A DNA stretch of 64,000 bases from Corynebacterium callunae DSM 20147 (GCF_000344785.1 NC_020506.1:1488001-1552000); one strand, 5' to 3'; shown: positions 31,068 to 39,662, counted from the first letter of the stretch. The notes: generated by a model from the sequence alone, not told the origin. Numbers and translations are program-made.

Positions 31068-32456
31068 ATGGCAAATTTTATGACTTCCTCAAATTTTAAT
31101 GATCGCTCCACCAAGGGCATTTTGGACACCATTGAGATGATTGAGAAATATCGTCTTGATATTCGCACCGTGACCATGGGTATTAGCCTGCTGGAATGCG
31201 CGCGCAACACCATGGAAGAAACCTGCCAGGCTGTTTATGATCGTGTAACCACCCAAGCTGCTCGCTTGGTTGAAGTCTGCGAAGGCATTGAGCGTGAGCT
31301 GGGCATTCCGATTGTCAATAAGCGCATCTCCGTTACTCCAATTTCTTTGGTTACCGCAGGTTGTAAGGGCAATCCTGCTGATGTTGCCCATGCGCTTGAT
31401 AAAGCAGCAAAAGAAGTTGGCGTGAACTTTATCGGAGGTTATTCTGCACTGGTAGAAAAGGGTGGCACCACCTCTGATATTCGCCTCATCCGCTCCATTC
31501 CTGAGGCACTGAGTCAGACCGATGTGGTCTGCGGTTCGGTCAACGTGGCTTCCTCCCGCGCTGGTATCAATATGAATGCCGTTAAGGAAATGGGCAAGGT
31601 TGTTAAGGAAGCTGCTGCCTTGACCGCTGATTCTTCTGCCATTGCCTGCGCCAAGCTGGTGGTTTTTGCCAATTCCGTGGGAGATAACCCATTTATGGCA
31701 GGTGCTTTCCACGGCATTGAGGAACCAGACTGCGTGGTCAGCGTCGGCGTTTCTGGACCGGGCGTCGTCAGTCGCGCACTGGGCAACCTGGAAGGCGCAA
31801 GCCTTGACCAAGTTGCCGAGGAGATTAAAAAGGCTGCCTTCAAGATCACCCGCACCGGCCAGCTCGTCGGCGCAATGGCCTCTGAGCGCCTCGGCGTCCC
31901 CTTCGGCATCGTTGACCTCTCACTGGCCCCCACCGCCGAGGTCGGCGATTCAGTGGCCAATATTCTAGAGATCATGGGCCTCGACCAAGTAGGCACGCAC
32001 GGCACCACTGCCGCCCTGGCTTTGCTTAACGACGCCGTGAAGAAGGGCGGAATGATGGCATGTTCCCGCGTCGGTGGCCTTTCCGGATCATTTATTCCCG
32101 TCTCTGAAGATAAGGGCATGATCGACGCAGTTCGTGCCGGCACAATTTCCATTGACAAACTTGAGGCCATGACTGCAATCTGCTCCGTGGGCCTCGATAT
32201 GATCGCTATCCCCGGTGACACCCCAGCGGAAATCATCTCCGGCATGATTGCAGATGAAGCAGCCATCGGCGTGATGAACCATAAGACCACTGCAGTACGA
32301 GTCATCCCAGTTCCGGGCACCGTCCCTGGCGATGAGGTCGACTTCGGTGGACTCTTGGGCTACGCCCCAGTAATTCCAGTTAATACTGTTTCCAACCGAG
32401 ACTTTATTAACCGTGGTGGCTTTATTCCGGCACCGGTTCATGGTTTTAGAAACTAG
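31068..32456 (+). CDS. UPF0210/PFL-family (DUF711) protein
   Basis: 462 residues, a conserved family with a pyruvate formate-lyase-like barrel and no assigned reaction. Recognised by [24 protein letters not shown] at the N-terminus, [12 protein letters not shown], and [21 protein letters not shown] near the C-terminus. No glycyl-radical motif is apparent. It overlaps the convergent DUF1990 gene by 4 bp at the stop codons. Partner of the ACT protein upstream. Confidence 0.92.
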   Translation: MANFMTSSNFNDRSTKGILDTIEMIEKYRLDIRTVTMGISLLECARNTMEETCQAVYDRVTTQAARLVEVCEGIERELGIPIVNKRISVTPISLVTAGCKGNPADVAHALDKAAKEVGVNFIGGYSALVEKGGTTSDIRLIRSIPEALSQTDVVCGSVNVASSRAGINMNAVKEMGKVVKEAAALTADSSAIACAKLVVFANSVGDNPFMAGAFHGIEEPDCVVSVGVSGPGVVSRALGNLEGASLDQVAEEIKKAAFKITRTGQLVGAMASERLGVPFGIVDLSLAPTAEVGDSVANILEIMGLDQVGTHGTTAALALLNDAVKKGGMMACSRVGGLSGSFIPVSEDKGMIDAVRAGTISIDKLEAMTAICSVGLDMIAIPGDTPAEIISGMIADEAAIGVMNHKTTAVRVIPVPGTVPGDEVDFGGLLGYAPVIPVNTVSNRDFINRGGFIPAPVHGFRN

Positions 32457-32995
32457 TTTTTCTGATCCGTGTTACCTGGGTTACCTGGCGGGATCATGCC
32501 CTCCAGGTAACGCTGGGTGATCCATAGCTGTATTGGCCGGACTACCCCATTTCCCAGCCAAGCCCACCACCGTGCAGGTTTAGAAAAGGCTACGATTCGC
32601 CCTTCTACCGTGTCATCATCATTAAGGGTGATTTCAAAGGCTTCTTCGCCCTTTTCTACATGCCCCGCCAAGGTGCCATAAACCAACACTGTTTTTGTTG
32701 GATGGTGGATGAATTCGAGGATCACGCACTTTGACGTGGTGCCGGCAAATTTCAGAGTAACGATCTCACCCTTTTCGATTTTCCCTAAAAGCTGCATCTT
32801 CGCATTGGCGTGGACTTCCCCACTGTGCAGCCGCCTCGCTGCTTCGGCATAACACTCATCACCCTGGCCGATATTGATGGAACGGTCGACCATCTGCCAA
32901 CCTTTTAGTCCCAGCTCTTCAGGGGTTTCTCCGTCCAAAAGGCGCAGAGTTAGGCGACGTAAATTATGCGGATAAGACAACTGCAGGGGGTGCAT
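32453..32995 (-). CDS. DUF1990 family protein
   Basis: 180 residues. Recognised from the pattern [18 protein letters not shown] at the N-terminus, [17 protein letters not shown], and the C-terminal [31 protein letters not shown]. Function unknown; no signal peptide. It is the last host-type gene before the prophage junction. Confidence 0.87.
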   Translation of the reverse strand: MHPLQLSYPHNLRRLTLRLLDGETPEELGLKGWQMVDRSINIGQGDECYAEAARRLHSGEVHANAKMQLLGKIEKGEIVTLKFAGTTSKCVILEFIHHPTKTVLVYGTLAGHVEKGEEAFEITLNDDDTVEGRIVAFSKPARWWAWLGNGVVRPIQLWITQRYLEGMIPPGNPGNTDQKN

Positions 32996-33542
32996 GAGTT
33001 AAGGGTATATCACGGTAAAAGTATTGGAGCTTTATTGCTCGAGCAGTAAAAGCAAAACCGCGCCCCTTTTCGATTGAGAAAAGAGACGCGACTTCAAACC
33101 TAAAACTGTTTTCCGTGGGGGGATCCGGAAAACTATGCGGGATATTTGCGGGATAGAACGGTCAAAAATGGCCGTTTTTGACACATTTCCGCAGGTCGTG
33201 TTAGGCCAATTCCACGATTTCCATGAACGAGGTCAGGCGGTTTGGCCACCTGGGGAAACGTAAAACACCAGGTCAAGACCGTTCATGATGTTCGCTTTGT
33301 TTGCCCTATTGTTTGAGTTTGAGACCTGGGAAAAGATTTTTGTGGATTTGGTGCCCAGACTTTCGGGCTTGAGTCCACACCATCCACACTGGACAACCAG
33401 GCCTTATACCCTCGAACTCACTGCACGAAATCTGCTGTTTCTATATGGCCGCAAATCCGGACAAGGTTGGTTAGAACAAAGTTCCTAAAAGTAGTTTCGG
33501 AATCCAAGGAACCATTTGGGTGGGATTGCAGTCTAACCAGTT
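32996..33542. other. Non-coding host-prophage junction with repeats
   Basis: No convincing gene. Seen here: direct repeats of TGCGGGATA at 33136-33144 and 33147-33155; an inverted repeat GTCAAAAA/TTTTTGAC at 33161-33182; and a nested inverted repeat at 33223-33286 (ATGAAC...GTTCAT outside, ACCTGG...CCAGGT inside). Gene content changes from host to phage across this stretch, so the left attachment site probably lies here. The core cannot be defined without the other end. Confidence 0.5.
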
Positions 33543-33716
33543 ATGACTATTTTCCTCGACGCAGATGACAAACACTGGATCCTCGCCCGCGACCGCCGAG
33601 AGCTTGACAACGTCCTCCTGGAGCGCATCGACTCCGACGATGACGATCACCTTCTCCGGCTAGCCGTAGCATGCCTCGGATGTGAAGATGAGGACGTGAT
33701 GTGGGTCGAGGGATGA
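33543..33716 (+). CDS. Possible small acidic protein at the prophage edge
   Basis: A 57-residue frame starting MTIFLDADDKHWILARDRR and containing SDDDDHLL and CLGCEDEDV. The composition looks protein-like (charged, acidic, one CxxC), but there is no good ribosome binding site and I know no family. It stands alone between the junction and the terminator of the cargo operon. Confidence 0.35.
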   Translation: MTIFLDADDKHWILARDRRELDNVLLERIDSDDDDHLLRLAVACLGCEDEDVMWVEG

Positions 33717-33783
33717 AATATCCCCAAACTAATTAGGCCCGCTCTCTTCTTATTTAGAACAAAATTAAGAACAAGAAATGAAA

Positions 33784-33806
33784 CCCCTCACTTTCGAAGT
33801 GAGGGG
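33784..33806 (-). terminator. Terminator of the cargo operon
   Basis: CCCCTCACTT and AAGTGAGGGG form a perfect 10-bp stem with a 3-nt loop, 38 bp after the stop of the last cargo gene. TTTCATTTC follows on the minus strand. Confidence 0.8.
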
Positions 33807-33843
33807 CCATATACTTCAAAGGAGTTTCATTTATTGAAAAATA

Positions 33844-34797
33844 TTAACTATTTATCTGGGAATGTGATAACACCTCTAAATCGAGGCTTTCAGTCTGTTT
33901 GTACATTCGAAGATTCATTTCCGTATCAGCCAGGACAACAGCTTGAAATGAGTTCACTTCCCTACCTTCATCCATGATGAGCAAAGTCGACTGGAGCACG
34001 TCCTCAAACCGGTTCCATAGCTTGGTTAAAGCGTTCGGATCAGAATCCAAATTGTTAAGAATTAACTCACAGATCCGGTCGAGCGTAAGCTTATTGGTCT
34101 CATCATTAACTTGAGCCCCCTTTATAGCTTCAGCATTCCATTCCCACTCGTCGTCCAGATCTTCAATCGGACTGAGTAGCTCTTCCGAAACAATTACATA
34201 TAGTGTCAAGTTTCTTCCTGGTCTCTCCCACTGATCGGCGGAGACGCGAATGTCTTGAACTAAATCAAGCACTCTGGAGAAATTTCCATTTTTACCTGAC
34301 GAGGACTGGACTTTTTCTCTAAGCTTTCTGAAGGCTGGATAAACTTCATCTGGAAATGGAAACCGCCCGAAAGCGCGAGTAATTCTCCACGAAAGCTGCC
34401 TAGCGGCCTTACCGCTCGCTCCACCATCTATTCGAGAAGTAACAGGTTGACCTTCAAGCTGGACCTTGGGTATAGAAATCGCTTTCTCAAGATTCACCAC
34501 CTGTTCTATACCGTCGCTATTTTTTAGATATAGATGAAGTGGCTTACGTCCTTTGTCTGCATCTTTCTTGGCTCTGTCGGAAAGATCTATTAAAACCGGG
34601 GCTACTAGACAATAAGATTTCGACGATTGCACGACATCGCAGGTTTGACTTATTATAGCAACGCCCTCGGGGGTTTCTAATTTTTCACTTCTCCCGATTT
34701 CTTCAGCAGGTATTAAGAGCTCGGGAAGAAGAATAATATCGCCCTGACGTAAGTTAGCGCACCCCTGTGTCACTTTTAAACCAGCGGATTGCTTCAC
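33844..34797 (-). CDS. Cargo operon protein 3 (ISQTCD-motif protein)
   Basis: 317 residues from a GTG start that overlaps the previous stop (GTGA). The N-terminal domain contains QGDIILLPELL and then ISQTCDVVQSSKSYCLVAPVLI. This QTCD stretch is the most conserved-looking part and recalls uncharacterised proteins found beside TIGR04255-type genes. The middle is basic and the C-terminus is acidic and helical (ICELILNNLDSDPNALTKLWNRFEDVL). No nuclease, kinase or protease motif could be identified. Third gene of a tightly overlapping trio, so it probably forms a complex or pathway with the other two. Confidence 0.75.
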   Translation of the reverse strand: MKQSAGLKVTQGCANLRQGDIILLPELLIPAEEIGRSEKLETPEGVAIISQTCDVVQSSKSYCLVAPVLIDLSDRAKKDADKGRKPLHLYLKNSDGIEQVVNLEKAISIPKVQLEGQPVTSRIDGGASGKAARQLSWRITRAFGRFPFPDEVYPAFRKLREKVQSSSGKNGNFSRVLDLVQDIRVSADQWERPGRNLTLYVIVSEELLSPIEDLDDEWEWNAEAIKGAQVNDETNKLTLDRICELILNNLDSDPNALTKLWNRFEDVLQSTLLIMDEGREVNSFQAVVLADTEMNLRMYKQTESLDLEVLSHSQINS

Positions 34798-35363
34798 AGC
34801 TGGATTAACTCTCTCGGACTAAGCGCGCTCACCTGCAGAGTGGCATTTTCATGTAATTGCGCGAGTAGTGCATGAAAGATGCTCTTCCCTTCACGTGAAG
34901 CTAAGAGGTGAGCCCGCCTCTCCTGGGGAGTAGTGCCAGGCAAAGTATTTATAATGCCCAAAACCAGTGATGCACGTTCTTCATGTTGTGGAGCCATGCT
35001 TTTGCCGTTAATCCAGTTATGAACTGACCTTCTCGAAACCCCGAAAAGTCGTCCAAGCTGATCAATGGTCAAACCTGAACGCTCACGAAGTTCTGATATC
35101 TGAGAAGCTGAGGTCAAAACACCGGCATTTGCGGTGGACTTATAAGTGGCTTGGGCACCAGTTGAGGAGAATTTTTCCACGGACATCCCCCCGTGCCCCT
35201 GATTGAATGTACGACTGGGACCAGCTGTAGTTGTCGCTGTATGCGTTAACAACGGCACACCGGATGTTGTAGTTGTTAGCATTAACGCGCCCGCAAGGAG
35301 CATGCCTGAAGCGCTCGCCGAGCCGTGGCGACGCTCAAGAACTGCACCTGAGGTGGTGACCAT
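34794..35363 (-). CDS. Cargo operon protein 2: helix-turn-helix protein with long N-terminal extension
   Basis: 189 residues. Residues about 85-125 are a XRE/sigma-like HTH (ISELRERSGLTIDQLGRLFGVSRRSVHNWINGKSMAP). The first 80 residues are Ser/Thr/Gly-rich with a hydrophobic stretch (SGMLLAGALMLTTTTSGVPLL). That extension is unusual for a repressor and may indicate membrane association, or that the true start is internal. It overlaps the TIGR04255 gene by 1 nt (TAATG) and the next gene by 4 nt. It may be the operon's autoregulator or antitoxin-like member. Confidence 0.75.
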   Translation of the reverse strand: MVTTSGAVLERRHGSASASGMLLAGALMLTTTTSGVPLLTHTATTTAGPSRTFNQGHGGMSVEKFSSTGAQATYKSTANAGVLTSASQISELRERSGLTIDQLGRLFGVSRRSVHNWINGKSMAPQHEERASLVLGIINTLPGTTPQERRAHLLASREGKSIFHALLAQLHENATLQVSALSPRELIQL

Positions 35364-36175
35364 TATTGTTCACTCCCAAATTCTTTCAAAAAACCCTCAC
35401 TGGTAACGTATTTAAAGAAATCATAATTGATATCTGCAAGCTTTCCGGCGGAAGCTAACACATTATTCACATCAAATGATGTCTGCTGATGGATTGTCGC
35501 ATCAAGATCGAGGACCCAAGACTGTCCCGAATGAGGCGGAATCGCTGGATCAACTGTTTTCCCGGGAGGTAGAAGACCAGAGCGAACTTGCATTACAGCA
35601 TCTTCCACTCGAATCACGACTTGGTTCTGATTCTCCTCCAATTGCGCTTGACCCGTAGCAAAATCGATTCCAGCAAAACCTAACACCTGCGGGTGGATGT
35701 ATTCAGATAGATTTTCGATCAGATTGGATTCTATTACCTGATTCACATACCGGACACCGACTCTTTCGACTAGGGGAACTTTTACAACAGCCGCCAACTC
35801 TTTTAAGATTTTTTCGAGTGGGAGGCAGAAATCTTTAAAGGTGGAGTATGTAGTGCAATAGAAAGATAGAAAACGGTGACCTAGGATGACGTGCCAATTG
35901 TCATCGATAGACCGCCATTGGTAAACCTTTTCCGATGGCCCCTGGGACGCACCCTCTGGTGATATCACGACGTTAGCCTGGGTATATTCTGAAAAAATTG
36001 GATAATCAGCTATTGCTAAACCAAATTGTCTGGCTATTTCATCAATGTTGCCCTGAAGCTGAACCAGCTCTGGCCAGCCCAATTGACACAAAACAAGACG
36101 AAGTGGCGGGTTAGCTAGCTTTACCCGGTTTTTACCATCACCGGTGAAGGGACGCAGTCTTTCTCTTTCGCTCAT
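35363..36175 (-). CDS. Cargo operon protein 1: TIGR04255-like family protein
   Basis: 270 residues. Resembles the sporadically distributed TIGR04255 family: ANPPLRLVLCQLGWPEL early, YQWRSIDDNWHVILGHRFLSFYCTTYSTFKDF in the middle, and the signature-like VERVGVRYVNQVIE. The C-terminal part (AVMQVRSGLLPP, WVLDLDATIHQQ) fits a beta-rich domain. The biochemical function of the family is unknown. First gene of the cargo operon; ATG at 36175 has a palindrome just upstream. Confidence 0.78.
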   Translation of the reverse strand: MSERERLRPFTGDGKNRVKLANPPLRLVLCQLGWPELVQLQGNIDEIARQFGLAIADYPIFSEYTQANVVISPEGASQGPSEKVYQWRSIDDNWHVILGHRFLSFYCTTYSTFKDFCLPLEKILKELAAVVKVPLVERVGVRYVNQVIESNLIENLSEYIHPQVLGFAGIDFATGQAQLEENQNQVVIRVEDAVMQVRSGLLPPGKTVDPAIPPHSGQSWVLDLDATIHQQTSFDVNNVLASAGKLADINYDFFKYVTSEGFLKEFGSEQ

Positions 36176-36479
36176 GCTTCACACTGTACTTCACAGTTTG
36201 GCTCACCACACAACAAGTCACCCCCTTTTCTAGTCACAAATCTTTAACGCATCCTGCAGGGAAAGCCTCAAGTCTATTTTTCTCAGGGTCGTTAACGTTT
36301 CCTGGTCTCTATGGCTTACCGTCATAAAAAATGAGGATCCTGCAGAGTAGGGTGATCGAATTTAATATTTCTTCTTAGAGGGGCATTTTTAGGGGTAGCA
36401 CTTTCGAAAACGCCTTCATCGACGCCGCACAAGTGTTAGCTTACGAGTAATTAGACTCACTTCTACTTATCGAGGCGCC
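36176..36479. other. Divergent intergenic region between cargo operon and Excalibur gene
   Basis: 304 bp, AT-richer than its surroundings, holding promoters for both directions. Besides the palindrome at 36183 it has two copies of ATCCTGCAG (near 36250 and 36337), about 88 bp apart. No gene seen. Confidence 0.5.
36183..36197. promoter_or_regulatory. Palindrome before the cargo operon, candidate operator
   Basis: ACTGT-ACTTC-ACAGT, a perfect 5-bp inverted repeat with a 5-bp centre, lies 8-22 nt upstream of the first start codon of the cargo operon. It overlaps the place where a ribosome binding site or promoter would be. The operon's own HTH protein is the obvious candidate ligand. Confidence 0.4.
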
Positions 36480-36995
36480 ATGACAACCCCATTTGAAGAC
36501 CCCATTTCCCCTACCAGTGGACAATCAGGAGAGCGCAAATCAGGATGCGTTAAATGGGGCGCTATTCTTGGCGCTGGTTTCATCGCACTAATGATTGTCG
36601 TTCCATCCTGTGGATCAAACTCTGAAGAGGCGGAAGCCCCAGTTACGACCATTACTCAGACAGTGACTCAAACAATCACTTCTACTCCCCAAGCTAAAAC
36701 AGTCACCCAAACCTCAACAATAACCGCAGCTGAGATAGCTTCTTCAGTGGAAACTTCGTCAGAAATCGCTGAACCTGTTGTCCAAGAAGATGACTCTTAC
36801 CTGTCTACCAGTAATAGTGCACCCCAGAGGTTCGCTACGATACCGGATCCAGAACCAGCAACTGTTCCTCAATCCGCCAATTATGCAAGCTGTGCCGAGG
36901 CACGTGCGGCTGGAGTAGCTCCAATTTATGCAGGGTCACCTGGCTACCGGAGCGGCCTTGATCGTGATGGCGATGGCATCGCTTGTGATAAATAG
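36480..36995 (+). CDS. Membrane-anchored Excalibur-domain protein (prophage cargo)
   Basis: 171 residues. A membrane segment at about 26-42 (WGAILGAGFIALMIVVPSC; the Cys could be a lipobox, but the N-terminus is long) is followed by a Thr/Ser-rich extracellular stalk. The C-terminal Excalibur domain is YASCAEARAAGVAPIYAGSPGYRSGLDRDGDGIACD, with paired cysteines and the DxDxDG calcium-binding loop. Expected on the cell surface. It is on the strand opposite to the phage late genes and has its own GAGG site, typical of a moron. Confidence 0.88.
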   Translation: MTTPFEDPISPTSGQSGERKSGCVKWGAILGAGFIALMIVVPSCGSNSEEAEAPVTTITQTVTQTITSTPQAKTVTQTSTITAAEIASSVETSSEIAEPVVQEDDSYLSTSNSAPQRFATIPDPEPATVPQSANYASCAEARAAGVAPIYAGSPGYRSGLDRDGDGIACDK

Positions 36996-37010
36996 CAAAA
37001 CATAAAAATC

Positions 37011-37040
37011 GCCCCACCCGCCAATTAAGGAGGGTGGGGC
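37011..37040. terminator. Terminator between the Excalibur gene and the late operon
   Basis: GCCCCACCC and GGGTGGGGC form a perfect 9-bp stem between convergent genes; it probably serves both. Confidence 0.75.
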
Positions 37041-37046
37041 TAAGGT

Positions 37047-37592
37047 TTAGGTAGGGTCTCGGATGCGGTTTTCCAACCACTCTGTGTAGCTCAAAAATGG
37101 TGGGGGTGGGAGTGACAGTCCGAGGTCAGCAGCCCAAATCTCAATCTTCCGCAGAGTGCTAGTGACCTCCACAATGTACTGGTGTTTTTGCTGCTCACTA
37201 CGGCGCAACGCATCCACCTCCGCACGATGCTGAGCCAAAAGCTCTTCACGCTCCACTCGGCGGGCTTCACGCTCCCGGTCAAGATCAATACGCAGCTCCT
37301 CCACCCGCTCTTTCAGTCTCTCCATATCGGCATGGAATTCCTCCCACACAATGGAGGTGCGCTGCTTGACGGCTTCCTCGATCTGCGTATCCAAGCTTTT
37401 ACGGCGCTTTACCGCGTTGATTTGGCGATTATTCCAGAACCTGGCGGGTGCACCCCACACGCCACCAAGCTTGGCGGCTTTCTCGGAAAATGTGAGGAAT
37501 ATCAGGACTATGGTGGCCACCGTGGTAAGCCAGATCGGTGTCCCCGGTGGCAAATTAGGGTCAATCAATAGGATCACCTCGGATTGGATCAC
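37047..37592 (-). CDS. Phage membrane-anchored coiled-coil protein
   Basis: 181 residues. An N-terminal membrane segment (GTPIWLTTVATIVLIFLTF) precedes a long charged coiled coil (about residues 60-150; ERLKERVEELRIDLDREREARRVEREELLAQH). It is the last gene of the lysis end of the late operon, so a role in lysis (spanin-like or accessory) is possible but unproven. The GTG at 37592 overlaps the upstream gene by 32 nt; a TTG at LIDPN with GAGG upstream is an alternative start. Confidence 0.7.
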   Translation of the reverse strand: MIQSEVILLIDPNLPPGTPIWLTTVATIVLIFLTFSEKAAKLGGVWGAPARFWNNRQINAVKRRKSLDTQIEEAVKQRTSIVWEEFHADMERLKERVEELRIDLDREREARRVEREELLAQHRAEVDALRRSEQQKHQYIVEVTSTLRKIEIWAADLGLSLPPPPFLSYTEWLENRIRDPT

Positions 37593-38178
37593 ACCCGGTA
37601 GCCATGATTTTTTCCTGACGTAGGCGACTAGCTGTGCCGATTCCCAGGAGGGTGTGGATCACGCATGAGGTGACCAGAGCAATGGCGCTGCGGATGCCGT
37701 CTAATTCTAGGCTGGCAATGATGATTGCCAAGACGATGCCCGCACCTAAGACTGCTCCGCCCATGTATTCCCAGTCGCTGATCTTGCGCGCTGCACAGCT
37801 CGCCAATATTGCGAGGGCGATTAATGCCGCTGGAATGTAGATGATTTCCAGCCCTACCCCCGTGCGAACAATGACATCGGTGGCCACCCCTACGCCTAGG
37901 CTGGCGTAGATCACAGCATCAATGAGGTGAGCTGCGAGCACTCCCCTGCCGAATCTAGTCACAATGGAGATTAGGCCTAGGAGGCTTCCGCTGAGTAGTA
38001 CTGCGCCCCATAGCCACAGGGGTGCTGCTGCTTCCACAGTCGATAGTCTCCATGAGGTTTCGGGGCTATCTCCCACCAGGTAATCAATGCCACGGATCGC
38101 ACCCGCGCCAAGGATTGTGATTTTGACAGCCATGGTTATTTCAGGTGGGAATCCTCCTGGCTGCCACCTGCCTGGCAT
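37561..38178 (-). CDS. Phage multi-pass membrane protein
   Basis: 205 residues with about five or six hydrophobic helices (APLWLWGAVLLSGSLLGLISIV; IIYIPAALIALAILASC; YMGGAVLGAGIVLAIIIASL). The ATG at 38178 overlaps the holin stop in TAATG, with AGGGA just before it, implying coupled translation. An internal ATG at 38133 is the alternative. Its position after endolysin and holin suggests a second holin or lysis regulator; not proven. Confidence 0.65.
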   Translation of the reverse strand: MPGRWQPGGFPPEITMAVKITILGAGAIRGIDYLVGDSPETSWRLSTVEAAAPLWLWGAVLLSGSLLGLISIVTRFGRGVLAAHLIDAVIYASLGVGVATDVIVRTGVGLEIIYIPAALIALAILASCAARKISDWEYMGGAVLGAGIVLAIIIASLELDGIRSAIALVTSCVIHTLLGIGTASRLRQEKIMATGCDPIRGDPID

Positions 38179-38498
38179 TATCCCTGCTCAGGGTTGACGG
38201 TCACACCCGATACGCTCGCCCGCTCCAGGTGCGCGTCGCTCCCGGCCTGCTCCAAACGCTGCGCCATAGATGGGGTGATAGCCCCCTTAGTGCCAGCATG
38301 GATAGCAATCTGCGCAGCGCCGATAACCACAGCGACCAGAATATTTGCCCACTCAGGCAAGTCGGAGGAGGACGCCACAAGCACGTTTGCAAGCTGCAGG
38401 ACAGTACCAGCTACGGCTGTGATGGAATCTTTACGGCGCATATACCACGGCTGATCAGCAATAGCTTGAGCTACCGTGGATTGAAAAAGACTAGCCAT
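38178..38498 (-). CDS. Putative holin
   Basis: 106 residues with two hydrophobic segments (SITAVAGTVLQLANVLVA and WANILVAVVIGAAQIAIHAGTKGAI) and a charged C-terminal tail, placed 3 bp after the endolysin. Size, topology and position match actinophage holins (DUF7439-like). It would make membrane lesions that release the endolysin. Confidence 0.75.
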   Translation of the reverse strand: MASLFQSTVAQAIADQPWYMRRKDSITAVAGTVLQLANVLVASSSDLPEWANILVAVVIGAAQIAIHAGTKGAITPSMAQRLEQAGSDAHLERASVSGVTVNPEQG

Positions 38499-38501
38499 GA
38501 T

Positions 38502-39359
38502 TTACACACTCTCTTTCTTGAAAAGTTCCTGAATTTTAGTGATGACACCAGGCAGCATGTGCGCGTGCATAGCCTCCACCTTTTTATCGACCTGCAGCAT
38601 CATGCCCACCAAAGTGCCGCGCCATGTGGACTGCTTGCCGTTTTCATCAGTGACTAGTGATTGGAATTCATGAGTCAGCTCGTGATGGATAGCGTCAATC
38701 TTTGCCGCTAGTTCCTCTTGGCGTTCTGGTGATAGAGCCATGAAAAGCCCCTCCTCTTTTTGAGGCACCACATCGAGGGTGCCGTATTGGTTGAATTTGT
38801 CGATTCGTGCTTGCACTTCTGTGCGGAATGGCCCCATCGGCATTGGTTTGCCGTTTAATCCCGGGTCCCATTTCCCCTGAGCAGCCATGGAGTACTCCCA
38901 GTGGCTGATGCAGCGTGACGCTGGCAAACCTAAATACCAGAGGATTGCAGCGACTGTGCGGTAATAAGCTTCCATTTCCTCTGGTGGCCAGGTCTGACCA
39001 TCGCCCTGTGCCTCAATACCAATGGTGAAGAAGTTGGCGTTATTGGTTGGTAGGCCTGGGTATGAGCCTTTTCCTGCGTGCCATGCGATACCGGCACCTA
39101 CGAGGGTGACGACACCTTTTCGGGAAAGATGAATCTGACTTGAGAGCGCATATTCGAGGTTGGGATTCCAGCGGATAGTGTTTGTGCTCGTGTTATTTGC
39201 ACCGGTATGGTGGGCGATGACACCCCAGATGGTGTCAAAGTCGCCCATGCCCCACTCGGTCCAGCCTTCATCCTCAATGACGGTCACACCGAATGCGCGC
39301 AGCACGTCCGGTAGCCAGGTGGGGTCTCCCCTACGTCCCGGACTTTTAGTAAAAGCCAT
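38502..39359 (-). CDS. Endolysin: N-acetylmuramoyl-L-alanine amidase
   Basis: 285 residues from the ATG at 39359, which has AAGGAGGTG 6 nt upstream; the longer frame is rejected for that reason. The Amidase_2 domain spans about residues 10-190. It contains VIAHHTGANN (zinc His), FTIGIEAQGDGQTW, CISHWEYSMAAQGKWDPG (second zinc His and the K-x-DPG segment). The C-terminal 90 residues are helical and charged, with no known wall-binding repeat. It cleaves the amide bond between MurNAc and L-Ala. Confidence 0.93.
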   Translation of the reverse strand: MAFTKSPGRRGDPTWLPDVLRAFGVTVIEDEGWTEWGMGDFDTIWGVIAHHTGANNTSTNTIRWNPNLEYALSSQIHLSRKGVVTLVGAGIAWHAGKGSYPGLPTNNANFFTIGIEAQGDGQTWPPEEMEAYYRTVAAILWYLGLPASRCISHWEYSMAAQGKWDPGLNGKPMPMGPFRTEVQARIDKFNQYGTLDVVPQKEEGLFMALSPERQEELAAKIDAIHHELTHEFQSLVTDENGKQSTWRGTLVGMMLQVDKKVEAMHAHMLPGVITKIQELFKKESV

Positions 39360-39381
39360 AATGGCACCTCCTTTCAATAGG

Positions 39382-39410
39382 AAAACCCCAGCCATAATGA
39401 CTGGGGTTTT
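39382..39410. terminator. Hairpin between tail and lysis genes
   Basis: AAAACCCCAG and CTGGGGTTTT form a perfect 10-bp stem upstream of the endolysin start. It can end transcription from the tail genes or tune its passage into the lysis genes. Confidence 0.65.
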
Positions 39411-39548
39411 AGTAAAAAATGCTTTCAATATAGTCGCGCCGGGAACACTTCGAACCTATGAGCGAAGTTTTAACGTCACACCGAGAGTCTGGGCGCCCCT
39501 GTTTACTGTGTGTATGGTGCCCTACCTGTGTGTGCGGTTAGGGCGGGG

Positions 39549-39653
39549 CTACTCGCTTAGCTGCTCTTTCAGCTCAGCGTTTTCCGCCTGCAAAGCCCTC
39601 ACCTGACTGTTCAGATCAGCGATAAGTAGGGCGAGGGATTCCAATTCGTGCAT
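39549..39653 (-). CDS. 34-residue leucine-zipper-like peptide
   Basis: A short frame with AGGAGAAAC ending 2 nt before the ATG, beginning 9 bp after the tail-fibre stop. The sequence starts MHELESLALLIADLN and ends LQAENAELKEQLSE, a clean heptad coiled coil with Leu/Ile at a and d positions. It may help trimerise or cap the fibre. Too short to assign with certainty. Confidence 0.6.
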   Translation of the reverse strand: MHELESLALLIADLNSQVRALQAENAELKEQLSE

Positions 39654-39662
39654 GTGTTTCTC

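Noticed and set aside
33285..33488. 67-residue plus-strand frame at the junction
   Set aside because: No ribosome binding site, implausible composition, and it lies over inverted repeats.
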